Source: Achromobacter deleyi (GTDB lineage: Bacteria > Pseudomonadota > Gammaproteobacteria > Burkholderiales > Burkholderiaceae_B). Taken from it: 64,000 nt of DNA. The translations under genes were made by a program, and so were the position numbers. Below the pieces are notes generated by a model. That model did no database searches, was not told where the DNA came from, and saw nothing but the letters and a program-made list of their open reading frames with translations. Shown in pieces: positions 1 to 7,520 of the stretch. Every line of letters begins with the position of its first letter. Positions within the stretch are counted from its first letter, which is position 1. The stretch covers positions 62,001 to 126,000 of the forward strand of contig NZ_CADIJO010000008.1 in NCBI RefSeq assembly GCF_902859705.1, in the 5' to 3' direction.

Positions 1-408
1 CGCCGCACGAATGTCTGTCGGCCGACCCAGCAAGCCGGCCAGCGCCGCGCCCGACGGCATCTGCCCCTGTGCCAGGTCCGCCTGAATGCTCCGCACCTTG
101 TCCAATTTGCCCGCCAGCGCCTGGATGTCGCCGGCCAGCGCCGCATCGTGCGCCGCCAACGCCGCTTGCAGACTGGCCGGATCGCCATCCAGCACGCCGG
201 CCACCTGCGCCAGGCTAAGCCCCAACCCGCGCAATGCCGCCACCTTCGCCGCCCGCGCCATGTCTGCGGCGGCGTACATTCGGTACCCCGCCTCGCTGCG
301 GCCCGGGTTGACCAAGCCCTGGCGCTCATACAGCCGCAACGCCTTGACCGACACGCCAAGCCGCCTGGCGGCCTCGGAAGCACTCATGCACGATTGAGAA
401 GCACGCAT
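1..408 (-). CDS. MerR-family transcriptional regulator, 3' end outside window
   Basis: 136 codons are open to the window edge with no stop, so the C-terminus is missing. The N-terminus, reading MRASQSCMSASEAARRLGVS, is a MerR winged helix-turn-helix, followed by the typical wing signature KALRLYERQGLVNP and GYRMY at about residues 23-50. A helical region with coiled-coil character follows and would form the dimer. Start: ATG at 408 with AAAGGGTG upstream; an ATG at 412 is out of frame. The effector domain lies outside, so the inducer cannot be inferred. MerR proteins activate by untwisting promoters with long spacers; no target gene is evident here. Confidence 0.85.
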   Translation of the reverse strand, partial: MRASQSCMSASEAARRLGVSVKALRLYERQGLVNPGRSEAGYRMYAAADMARAAKVAALRGLGLSLAQVAGVLDGDPASLQAALAAHDAALAGDIQALAGKLDKVRSIQADLAQGQMPSGAALAGLLGRPTDIRAA

Positions 409-566
409 ACATCACCCTTTATGTTGACCAAGAGCCGCTAGCGTGAGGGTGGCCCCAGGGGTCGGGTCAACAGTAGATAGGTGGCTTGTGCCCCCTTGTG
501 GCAAGCATAAACGTGAAAGATGCCCACGCGCACAGACGGGGGTTGGATGAGTTTTCCTGACGAATG

Positions 567-977
567 CTACGTTGCCGAGACATCGATGGCCGCCCGCGCA
601 ATCGCTGCATCCTGCTCCGGCGTCCCGCCTGACACCCCCAGCGCCCCCAGCAACGCCCCTTGCGCGTCAAACAACGGTATCCCGCCGCCCATCAGCAACA
701 GGCCCCCTGCGTGCACATGATCAAAGTGCGGCGCCGGCACGCCCACCTGCAACGGCGCATTCAGCGCTTCGCTGGGCATCCGGAACATCACCGATGCCCG
801 CGCCTTGGCCAGCGCCAGTTCGTTCGACGCCAGCCACGCGTCATCCATGCGCGTAAACGTGACCAGGTTAGCGCCGCGGTCCAGCACCACAAACACCGCC
901 CTCACCCCGGCCTGCTCGGCCGCCTGGCGGCCCCGGGCCACCAGGCGATGCGCGTGATCGATCGCGATGTCAGGCAT
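567..977 (-). CDS. GlcG/HbpS-like protein (DUF336)
   Basis: 136 residues from the ATG at 977. The family core is visible: an N-terminal helix (DHAHRLVARGRQAAEQAGV), then a strand-rich part with VFVVLDRGANLV, the middle segment around SEALNAPLQVG, and the glycine-rich LLLMGGGIPLFDAQGALLGALGVSGG. Family members (GlcG, HbpS, PduO C-terminal domain) bind haem, cobalamin or small metabolites, but no specific ligand can be read here. The start codon overlaps the stop of the upstream short-chain dehydrogenase by eight bases (ATGCCTGA), so the two are translationally coupled and probably act in one pathway. Confidence 0.85.
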   Translation of the reverse strand: MPDIAIDHAHRLVARGRQAAEQAGVRAVFVVLDRGANLVTFTRMDDAWLASNELALAKARASVMFRMPSEALNAPLQVGVPAPHFDHVHAGGLLLMGGGIPLFDAQGALLGALGVSGGTPEQDAAIARAAIDVSAT

Positions 978-1746
978 TCTGCGACCACTCCGTCGCCTGC
1001 CACTGTTTGGCCGCATCGATCGTCGCAAGCGGCCGCATCGTGCGGTACAGGTGTTTCTCGGCGGGAATGATCTCGACCATCGCGTCGATCATTTCCTGCG
1101 GATCGGCCTGGTTCAGCAGGCTTGCGCTGAAGTCCGGCATCGGCACCACCGCCTTGTCGGCGTCGTACCACTGCACAAAGCTCTCTGCGCCCGTGTCGTT
1201 GAAACCCGTGCCAAAGACGCCGGGGTTCACCGTGGCGACCTTCACGCCATGGGGTTCCAACTCGGACTTCATCGACCCGGCAATCGCTTCGATGGCGTGC
1301 TTCGTCGCGCAGTAGATGCCCAGAAACGGCACCACCAGAATGCCGCCCATCGACGACGTCCACACCACCTTGCCCGACCGGCGCGCCACCATCTTGGGCA
1401 CGATGGCCTGCACCAGCTGTAAATGCCCGAACACGTTGATGTCGAACGATTCACGGACCCGCTGCATCGGGATATCCGCGATCGAGCCCCCTTCCATCAC
1501 CCCTGCGTTGAGCACCAGCACGTCGGGATCAAAGCGGCCGGCGTGCGCGATGTCGATGCTGTCCAGCAGGTTGAGCTTGATGACCTCCATGGCCACGCCC
1601 GCCTCGGCGGCATCTGCCCGCAGGCTGCGCACCTGCGGCCAGGTTTCGGCGGCGGCCACGACCTGGTGGCCCTGACGCGCCAATTCAATCGCCGCACCCC
1701 GGCCAAAACCCGAGCTGGCGCCTGTAATCAAGATCTTTTGCGACAT
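970..1746 (-). CDS. Short-chain dehydrogenase/reductase (SDR)
   Basis: 258-residue classical SDR, a soluble NAD(P)-dependent oxidoreductase. The nucleotide-binding TGASSGFG lies at residues 8-15, the structural NAG at 80-82, catalytic Ser at about 131 and the YxxxK pair at Tyr145/Lys149 (YCATK). Length is normal for the family. The ATG at 1746 was chosen because AAGGA sits nine bases upstream; the ATG at 1755 would place it directly against the codon. Substrate is unknown. It is coupled to the GlcG-like gene downstream and divergent from a LysR regulator, the usual arrangement for a regulator and its target. Confidence 0.9.
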   Translation of the reverse strand: MSQKILITGASSGFGRGAAIELARQGHQVVAAAETWPQVRSLRADAAEAGVAMEVIKLNLLDSIDIAHAGRFDPDVLVLNAGVMEGGSIADIPMQRVRESFDINVFGHLQLVQAIVPKMVARRSGKVVWTSSMGGILVVPFLGIYCATKHAIEAIAGSMKSELEPHGVKVATVNPGVFGTGFNDTGAESFVQWYDADKAVVPMPDFSASLLNQADPQEMIDAMVEIIPAEKHLYRTMRPLATIDAAKQWQATEWSQNA

Positions 1747-1839
1747 GGTCTGCATTCCTTGCGTGCTGGTGTGAATTCCTGCCCGCCAGTGTAGGAAGCC
1801 GCTACTATCAAAACAATCACACCAATGCTTGGCGACTCG

Positions 1840-2748
1840 ATGAATCCCATTCACCAATTCAAAGGCTGCGACCTGCTGGCCCTGAACGTCTTCCTGGCCG
1901 TCGCCGCCCACCGCAGCTTTCGTGCGGCGGCCAAGGAAGTCGACATCACGGCATCGGCGGTCAGCCATTCCATCAAGACCCTCGAGCAACGCCTGGGCGT
2001 ACGGCTGCTCAACCGCACGACGCGCAGCATGTCGTTGACCGACGCCGGCGAGCGGCTGGCGGCGCGGCTGCGCCCGACCCTGTCATCGCTCAGCCACGCC
2101 CTGCAGGAAATCGACGACCTGCGCGAGACGCCCAGCGGCACGGTGCGCATCAACGCCAGCGAAGGCGCGGTGCGGTTGGTTCTCAGGCCGCTGCTGGCGC
2201 GTTTCCTGCGCACGTATCCACAGGTGCATCTGGATATCGTGTGCGACGGCAGGCTGAGCGACGTGGTGGGCGAAGGCTTCGACGCCGGCATCCGGCTGGC
2301 CGAGGCCGTGCCGCAGGACATGATCTCGGTGCGAGTCGGCGGCCCGGTACGCTTCGCGGCCGTGGCATCCCCGGCGTACCTCGCCGCGCGAGGCCGGCCC
2401 ACGGTGCCGCAGGATCTGCATCAGCACGACTGCATCCGGTTTCGCTTTGACAGCGGCGGCCTGTACAGGTGGGAGTTCGCACGGCATGGGGTGCAAGAAA
2501 GCATCAACGTGAACGGGCCGCTGACGCTGACCGACCAGCCGCTGATGGTGGACGCGGCGGTGGATGGCATCGGCATTGCCTTCGTGCCGGACCATCTTGC
2601 GGTGCAGGCGCTGGAGGACGGCAGGCTGGAACGGGTACTGGAAGATTGGTGCCCGGCGTATCCGGGGCTGTGTCTGTATTACTCGGGGCACCGGCATGTG
2701 TCGGGTGCGTTGCGGGCGTTGATTGAGATGTTGCGGGAGGCTGTGTAA
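1840..2748 (+). CDS. LysR-family transcriptional regulator
   Basis: 302 residues from ATG 1840. The N-terminal winged helix-turn-helix (about residues 13-60, with RAAAKEVDITASAVSHSI) is followed by a periplasmic-binding-like effector domain containing VRINASEGAVRL and ending near DGIGIAFVPDHLA. An alternative ATG lies five codons upstream at 1825. It is divergent from the SDR gene with under 100 bp between the starts, so it most likely controls the SDR-GlcG pair and itself. The wording of the HTH and the 'RxxAxEGAxRxVLxPLL' region resembles the CrgA/AaeR-type subgroup, which often controls aromatic or aldehyde-detoxifying enzymes; this is inference. Confidence 0.88.
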   Translation: MNPIHQFKGCDLLALNVFLAVAAHRSFRAAAKEVDITASAVSHSIKTLEQRLGVRLLNRTTRSMSLTDAGERLAARLRPTLSSLSHALQEIDDLRETPSGTVRINASEGAVRLVLRPLLARFLRTYPQVHLDIVCDGRLSDVVGEGFDAGIRLAEAVPQDMISVRVGGPVRFAAVASPAYLAARGRPTVPQDLHQHDCIRFRFDSGGLYRWEFARHGVQESINVNGPLTLTDQPLMVDAAVDGIGIAFVPDHLAVQALEDGRLERVLEDWCPAYPGLCLYYSGHRHVSGALRALIEMLREAV

Positions 2749-2751
2749 GGG

Positions 2752-2782
2752 TTGAGTGGCTAACGTCGACTTCCTGTATTAT
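2752..2782 (+). promoter_or_regulatory. Likely promoter of the toxin-antitoxin operon
   Basis: TTGAGT at 2752-2757 and TATTAT at 2777-2782 form a sigma-70-like pair with a 19-bp spacer. The -10 element touches the first inverted repeat of the operator, consistent with autorepression. The AT-rich stretch contrasts with the surrounding DNA. Confidence 0.4.
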
Positions 2783-2813
2783 GTACGTTATTTTGTACAA
2801 AACCTAGCCTAGG
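2782..2813. promoter_or_regulatory. Two inverted repeats, probable antitoxin operator
   Basis: TGTAC (2782-2786) and GTACA (2795-2799) form one dyad, and CCTAG-C-CTAGG (2803-2813) forms a second perfect 11-bp dyad ending nine bases before the antitoxin ATG. The second dyad also contains the AGGA Shine-Dalgarno. Phd/YefM antitoxins typically bind paired palindromes in their own promoter, so autoregulation is the likely role; this is not shown directly. Confidence 0.5.
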
Positions 2814-2822
2814 AAAAAAGCC

Positions 2823-3125
2823 ATGGCCATCTCTTCCAGTGACGTCATCCCTCTGTCCCAAGCCCGGGCGAACCTGTCCGAGTTGGCCGACCAGGTAAAG
2901 GCCGGCGCAGAAAAAATCGTGACCAAAAACGGGGAAAGCTACGTCGCCATCATTGACGCCCAACGGTTGGATTACTACCACCAGCTAGAGCGTGAACGCA
3001 TCCATCTTCTGGTCATAGAAGACGCGAGCAAAGGCTTGGCTGATGTGTATGCCGGAAAGGTGAAAGACGCCCGTGACACGCTCACAGCGCTCAAACGCCG
3101 CGGCACGACCAAAGCTGCTCGCTAA
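2823..3125 (+). CDS. Phd/YefM-family antitoxin
   Basis: 100 residues. The N-terminus has the Phd/YefM pattern: IPLSQARANLSELADQVKAG, then KIVTKNGESYVAIIDAQRLDYY, i.e. a DNA-binding fold that reads 'strand-helix-strand' followed by a helical C-terminus that would wrap the toxin. The partner toxin starts 17 bases after the stop. RBS AGGA precedes the ATG. The C-terminal tail is longer than in many YefM proteins. Function: neutralises the downstream toxin and represses the operon through the palindromes upstream. Confidence 0.85.
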   Translation: MAISSSDVIPLSQARANLSELADQVKAGAEKIVTKNGESYVAIIDAQRLDYYHQLERERIHLLVIEDASKGLADVYAGKVKDARDTLTALKRRGTTKAAR

Positions 3126-3142
3126 CGGACGGAGTTCACCGA

Positions 3143-3529
3143 GTGCCCGTCCTCTATACCGTCAAGCTCACCGCGCACTTCGAGACCAACCTTCAAGAGA
3201 TCGATGCGTTTCTTCAAGAAGCCGACATTCCCCACGCATTCGATATGTTGCTGGATGAATTGACGGACACTGTCGTCCCCAACCTGGAGCGCTATCCGAG
3301 CATAGGGCGACTGTTTCTGGAACGCCCGGCCCGATCGGTCGAAGCGCTCAACGGCATCGAACGCCTGACCAAGCAACTCGACGCCATCGACGACAACGGC
3401 GAATTGCGCGAATACGTGATGACGCATTACCTGCTGCTATATGCACGCATCGGCAGCACGGTATATTTGCTTTCGATCCGGCACCACCGGCAACTGTCGT
3501 TTGATTTGGAAGGCCATTGGTTGGAGTGA
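3143..3529 (+). CDS. RelE/ParE-superfamily toxin
   Basis: 128 residues from a GTG codon preceded by GGACGGAG. The sequence shows the ParE/RelE layout: N-terminal TVKLTAHFETNLQEIDAFL helix pair, PNLERYPSIGRLFLERPA centre, and C-terminal strands YVMTHYLLLYARIGSTVYLLSIRHHRQLSFDL, where the H-H-R cluster is typical of this superfamily's basic C-terminus. At 128 residues it is longer than ordinary RelE/ParE (about 90-100), mostly in the centre. Whether it cleaves ribosomal mRNA or targets gyrase cannot be told from sequence. It forms a bicistronic pair with the Phd-like gene and sits at the border of a low-GC island. Confidence 0.8.
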   Translation: MPVLYTVKLTAHFETNLQEIDAFLQEADIPHAFDMLLDELTDTVVPNLERYPSIGRLFLERPARSVEALNGIERLTKQLDAIDDNGELREYVMTHYLLLYARIGSTVYLLSIRHHRQLSFDLEGHWLE

Positions 3530-3589
3530 GTGGACACGTTTCTTTTACAGAGAGCGGCCCGCAGCTCACCTACTTACGAGCCTGCACTG

Positions 3590-3618
3590 TCGCTGATAAG
3601 CGATCCCAGTGGATCCAC
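3590..3618. promoter_or_regulatory. Dyads upstream of the MazG/helicase pair
   Basis: TCGCT-GATA-AGCGA (3590-3603) could form a short hairpin, and GTGGATCCAC (3609-3618) is a perfect 10-bp palindrome. Both lie in the 124-bp gap before the MazG-like gene. A regulator-binding role is possible but not supported by anything else. No CTG-N10-CAG SOS box was found here. Confidence 0.25.
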
Positions 3619-3653
3619 CGACTCACCAGCAGCATCACGCTGAGAATTCATTC

Positions 3654-4004
3654 ATGACCGATACGCTCAAAAATCTTAGCCAGCAACAAAGCGAGTTCGC
3701 AAAGGAACGCGATTGGGAGCAGTTCCATTCGCCCAAGAACTTGGCGTCTGCGCTAATCGTGGAAGCAGGAGAATTACTCGAGCATTTTCAGTGGCTGACA
3801 GAAGAGCAAAGCCGGGCACTTTCTGCTGAAAAACTCGAAGCTGTTGGTAGCGAGATAGCGGATGTGCTCCTTTATCTCGTTCAACTGAGCAACGTGCTTG
3901 GGATTGATCCTGTGCGAGCTGCGCAGGCAAAAATTCTGATCAACTCGCAGAAGTACCCGGTCAACCGTGCCAAGGGTCGCAGCACGAAATACGATCAACT
4001 TTGA
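3654..4004 (+). CDS. MazG-like nucleotide pyrophosphohydrolase
   Basis: 116 residues, an all-alpha NTP pyrophosphatase of the MazG/RS21-C6/dCTPase group that hydrolyses (d)NTPs to (d)NMP and pyrophosphate. Metal-binding residues are intact: ExxE at Glu37/Glu40 (EAGELLEHFQW) and ExxD at Glu67/Asp70 (EIADVLLYL). The fragment NLASALIVEAGE and the ending KYPVNRAKGRSTKYDQL are typical. Start at ATG 3654 because the family homology begins there. The gene is 21 bp upstream of the nuclease-helicase gene on the same strand. Its base composition is near 50 % GC, well below the neighbours, indicating acquisition. Nucleotide depletion or removal of a modified nucleotide during phage infection is a plausible role. 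Confidence 0.88.
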   Translation: MTDTLKNLSQQQSEFAKERDWEQFHSPKNLASALIVEAGELLEHFQWLTEEQSRALSAEKLEAVGSEIADVLLYLVQLSNVLGIDPVRAAQAKILINSQKYPVNRAKGRSTKYDQL

Positions 4005-4025
4005 CGTGCTGGAACAGGTGCAATC

Positions 4026-6443
4026 TTGATCATTTATCAGGCCAGCAAGACCGAATTTCTCCAACATGCGCTTCGTGATGACATCGAGGACATCATGCTG
4101 CGCCATGTCCGCCATGCTGGTGTCGCCGGTGGCGGAGAAAGCGAAGTGCGTTCGTGGCGAAGCTCGTTGTTCGAAATGGCTAAAGTGCTTCAGGATGCCG
4201 AAATTCCAGACGACGCCGGTATCGCCATCGAGTACCAGCTCCCCCGTAGTTCACAGCGTATCGACTTCATGATCACGGGAGAAGACGATACAGGGTGCCC
4301 GAAGGTCGTTATCGTCGAATTGAAGCAGTGGTCGACTTCCAGATACAGCAGCAAGGATGGGGTTGTCTGGGCACGACGGGGAGGGCGTAACGCCGAGGTA
4401 GAAGGCCCTCATCCCTCGTATCAAGCCTGGTCGTACGCAGCGCGGCTTGAGGATCTCAACGCGGCCGTTCATGAACAAGGCATTGGCCTGCACCCCTGCG
4501 CTTATTTGCACAATCATCCTCGCGATGGTCAGATCGACCATCCGCACTACGGGCCGCACATGGCGCGGGCTCCCCTCTTTCTCAAAAGCGACAAGGATAA
4601 GCTCAGCCGATTCATCAGCAAGCATGTGCGACGCGGCGATCGCTTGAAGTCGCTCTATGCCATCGAACATGGTCGCATCCAGCCATCGAAGAGCCTGATG
4701 GACTATGTGACGGGCCTGATGCAGGGCAAGAGCGAGTTCGTGCTTATTGATCAGCAAAAGGTCGTTTACGAGTCCATTCTGCAGATAGAAGCCCGCTCGC
4801 GCGCGCAGAAGCAGGTCATCATCGTCCGAGGAGGCCCTGGCACCGGTAAGTCGGTTCTAGCCATCAATCTTTTAGCAGCACTTATAGGCCAGCAGCGCAA
4901 CGCACGGTACGTGACGAAGAATCGCGCCCCCCGAGAGGTGTTTCAAGCCAAGTTGACGGGTACATTTACCAAGACTCGACTTGGCAACCTGTTCAGCGGC
5001 TCAGGATCTTTCACTGACGACACGCCCGATAGCCATGACGTTCTGTTGGTAGATGAAGCGCACCGACTTAACGAGAAGAGTGGCCTCTATCGCAACATGG
5101 GCGAGAATCAGGTCTTGGAGATCATCCGGTCAGCGCACTGCACTGTCTTCTTTACGGACGACGATCAACGGGTCACGATCTTTGATATTGGTCACACCGA
5201 AGAACTGAAAAATCAGGCCAAAGCACAGGGCGCCGAAATCACGGAACTGGAGTTGACGTCGCAATTTCGATGCAATGGTTCGGAAGGCTATCTCGCCTGG
5301 CTGGACAACACGCTGGAAATTCGACCCACGGCCAATCCAGTGCTAGACCCAACTGACTACGATTTCCGGGTATTTGATAGCCCGACCGAAATGCATGGCC
5401 TCATTGCTGCGAAAAACCAGCTGAATAACCGCTCTCGCGTTGTTGCCGGCTATTGCTGGCCTTGGCCAAGCAAGAAGAACCCCGCAGCGTGGGACATCGA
5501 ACTATCCCAATTCGGTTATCAAAAGCGCTGGAACCTCAGCACAGACGGGAGCCTATGGATCGTCAAGCCCGGCTCTGTCCAGGAAGTGGGCTGCATCCAC
5601 ACCTGTCAAGGCCTGGAATTGGACTACGTCGGCGTCATCATTGGCGACGACTTGGTCTACCGTGATGGTCAGATCAAGACGGATGCTACGCAGCGTGCGT
5701 CTTCCGACCAATCTGTACGTGGACTCAAGAAGATGATGCGAGAGAACCCGGATAATGCGCGGGGACTGGCGGATCTCATCATCAAGAACACCTACCGCAC
5801 GCTGATGACCCGAGGCATGAAAGGTTGCTATGTCTATTGCACCGACAAAGCGCTCGGTGAATACCTCCGCAACAGACTGGGTTCTACTACGGAACCGCTA
5901 TCTGAACCGCTCTTGCAAGCCGACGACACCAACGTCGTGCCATTGAAACAAGTCATAGAACCCAAGCGTCAAAACAGCTTGACTGCGCTGCCACTCATCG
6001 ACATCAAGATGGCAGCAGGGACTTTCTCAGACGCCCAGATGCTAGACGAGGCCGCTACCCAGTGGCTCGAACCGCCAGATTGGATTACCCCGCAGCCCGG
6101 CCTCTTCGTGGCTCAAGTTGTGGGCGAGTCAATGAGCCGACGAATCCCCAACGGGTCATGGTGCCTGTTCCGAGCGAAACCAAGCGGTACCCGTCAAGGC
6201 AAGGTTGTAATCGCCCAGCATCGCAGCATTGATGATCCAGAGACGGGCGGCAAATATACGGTCAAAGTCTACTCAAGCAAGAAAACGATCAACGCTGACG
6301 GCAGTTGGCATCACGAGCAGATCATTCTGCATCCGGATTCACTGCAGCCCGGCTATGAACCGATCGTTATCAGCCGAGATGTAGATGACGATGAGTTCAC
6401 AATCGCTGCGGAACTGCTGACCGTCCTTGAGAACGAACCCTGA
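4026..6443 (+). CDS. Nuclease-helicase (DUF2075) fused to a LexA/S24-like self-cleavage domain
   Basis: 805 residues from a TTG codon; the N-terminal MIIYQASKTEFLQHAL looks conserved in DUF2075 proteins, so I keep it. Residues 65-102 carry a PD-(D/E)XK-like core: Asp80 in QRIDFMI and Glu98/Lys100 in VIVELKQW. Residues 262-610 are a superfamily-1 helicase/Schlafen-type ATPase: Walker A GGPGTGKS (269-276), Walker B LLVDEAHRL (340-348), FFTDDDQ (375-381), TSQFRC (411-416), HTCQGLELDYVGV (525-537) and NTYRTLMTRGMKG (588-600). Residues 655-800 match the LexA/UmuD catalytic domain: MAAG with a possible Ala664-Gly665 scissile bond, Ser702 in VVGESM, Lys747 in YTVKVY, and a closing FTIAAELLTVL. This suggests a nuclease-helicase whose C-terminus can be self-cleaved. 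Reduced GC marks it as acquired; the partner is the MazG-like gene. Confidence 0.85.
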   Translation: MIIYQASKTEFLQHALRDDIEDIMLRHVRHAGVAGGGESEVRSWRSSLFEMAKVLQDAEIPDDAGIAIEYQLPRSSQRIDFMITGEDDTGCPKVVIVELKQWSTSRYSSKDGVVWARRGGRNAEVEGPHPSYQAWSYAARLEDLNAAVHEQGIGLHPCAYLHNHPRDGQIDHPHYGPHMARAPLFLKSDKDKLSRFISKHVRRGDRLKSLYAIEHGRIQPSKSLMDYVTGLMQGKSEFVLIDQQKVVYESILQIEARSRAQKQVIIVRGGPGTGKSVLAINLLAALIGQQRNARYVTKNRAPREVFQAKLTGTFTKTRLGNLFSGSGSFTDDTPDSHDVLLVDEAHRLNEKSGLYRNMGENQVLEIIRSAHCTVFFTDDDQRVTIFDIGHTEELKNQAKAQGAEITELELTSQFRCNGSEGYLAWLDNTLEIRPTANPVLDPTDYDFRVFDSPTEMHGLIAAKNQLNNRSRVVAGYCWPWPSKKNPAAWDIELSQFGYQKRWNLSTDGSLWIVKPGSVQEVGCIHTCQGLELDYVGVIIGDDLVYRDGQIKTDATQRASSDQSVRGLKKMMRENPDNARGLADLIIKNTYRTLMTRGMKGCYVYCTDKALGEYLRNRLGSTTEPLSEPLLQADDTNVVPLKQVIEPKRQNSLTALPLIDIKMAAGTFSDAQMLDEAATQWLEPPDWITPQPGLFVAQVVGESMSRRIPNGSWCLFRAKPSGTRQGKVVIAQHRSIDDPETGGKYTVKVYSSKKTINADGSWHHEQIILHPDSLQPGYEPIVISRDVDDDEFTIAAELLTVLENEP

Positions 6444-6468
6444 GTGTCCGTTGCCGCCTGACTGAGCA

Positions 6469-7356
6469 TCAAGACACCGCCGGACCGGCGCGATCCAGCG
6501 CCGGGGTCCGCGCCCGATACTGCTCGATCCATTTCACCGACTGCGCAATCCCTCCGAACGGAAAGAAATGCAGGCTCACCGGTCCATGGGCGTCCGTCAG
6601 TCCGGCGGTCAGGCGATCCACGAACACATCCGGCCCCGCCGTGCCGAACAGCTTGCCCAGCGAGATACCGTACTTGGACCACATTGACGCGCAGGCGCTG
6701 ACGCCGCACAGGGCGGCATAGCGCGCCAGCACCGCAATGCCCGCCGGCCCGGGCACCCCCACTCGCACGGGGTGGCCAATGCCCCGCTCGCGCAGCGTTT
6801 GCAGCCACGCCAGCGCCACGTCGGCATCAAATCCGAACTGCGTGATGATCAGGGGCGCCATGCCCCGGCTGGCGATCATCTGGCACTTGCGTTCCAGCAC
6901 CTCCCACCGATCGGACGCGCTCATGACCGGATGCCCTTCCGGATGCCCGCCCACGCCAACGACCCGGACGCCCGCGCGTTCGAAAACGCCGGTTTCGATC
7001 AATGATGCACTGTCGGCAAACGGCCCAACCGGGGTCGACGGGTCGCCTGCGATCACGAAGCAGCGCTCGACTCCAGCTTCAGCCACCGCGCGCGTGACGA
7101 ACGCATCCAGCTCGGCAAGCGACGCGATTCGCCGTGCGGACAGGTGCGGCATGGGCTCGAAGCCCAGCGCGCGCACGGCCCGCGCGGCAGCCAATCGCGC
7201 CTGGTCGTCCTGGCCGGGCAGGTAGGGAATGGAAATGGTCGACCCGGGCAATATCCGGGGCGCCGCGGCGGTCAGCGCGGCAATGTCCTTCGTGCTGACT
7301 TCCAACGAATAGCCGTCGGTGATGTGGCGAAGGGACTTGGGCGTACTGGGATGCAT
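6469..7356 (-). CDS. Methylenetetrahydrofolate reductase-like protein (MetF family)
   Basis: 295 residues with the TIM-barrel layout of MTHFR: SLEVSTKD at about 18-25 (in place of SFEFFPPK), YLPGQDDQARL, PHLSARRI in place of the usual HLTC region, FVIAGDPSTPVGPF (the FAD-contacting GD region), and the late segment FGFDADVALAWLQTLRERG. It is clearly divergent from housekeeping MetF. It lies 165 bp downstream of metR on the same strand, and across from mesX-mesD. Known MTHFRs make 5-methyl-THF; this cluster encodes a synthase that lacks the folate-recognition domain, so the substrate of this paralogue is uncertain. Confidence 0.75.
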   Translation of the reverse strand: MHPSTPKSLRHITDGYSLEVSTKDIAALTAAAPRILPGSTISIPYLPGQDDQARLAAARAVRALGFEPMPHLSARRIASLAELDAFVTRAVAEAGVERCFVIAGDPSTPVGPFADSASLIETGVFERAGVRVVGVGGHPEGHPVMSASDRWEVLERKCQMIASRGMAPLIITQFGFDADVALAWLQTLRERGIGHPVRVGVPGPAGIAVLARYAALCGVSACASMWSKYGISLGKLFGTAGPDVFVDRLTAGLTDAHGPVSLHFFPFGGIAQSVKWIEQYRARTPALDRAGPAVS

Positions 7357-7410
7357 CAGGGAATCAGTGAAAGGCCCGCCGAACGGCTCGAAAGATGGTT
7401 AGACGAATGC

Positions 7411-7475
7411 GCTCGACGAACGGGCTCGACGAACGGGCTCGACAAACGGGTTCGACAAACGGGCTCGACAAATGG
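7411..7475. repeat. 13-bp minisatellite, five units
   Basis: GCTCGACGAACGG is repeated head to tail five times (7411, 7424, 7437, 7450, 7463). Units 1 and 2 are identical, and units 3-5 carry one or two changes (C to T at base 2; G to A at base 8; C to T at base 11). A decayed copy may precede it near 7381. The array lies between metR and the MetF-like gene, in the transcribed leader of the latter if they share a message. Confidence 0.9.
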
Positions 7476-7520
7476 ATTTGCCAGTCGGCTCAGCGGACGG
7501 TCTGCGTTCAGCGGTAGGGT

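Noticed and set aside
424-452. A MerR-type promoter with long spacer upstream of the partial MerR gene.
   Set aside because: TTGACC and a weak dyad exist, but no plus-strand gene follows and the symmetry is poor.
3580-3653. Possible LexA box before the MazG/helicase pair (CTG ... CAG).
   Set aside because: The spacing between CTG and CAG is 11 rather than 10, and the sequence between is not AT-rich, so no SOS site is claimed.
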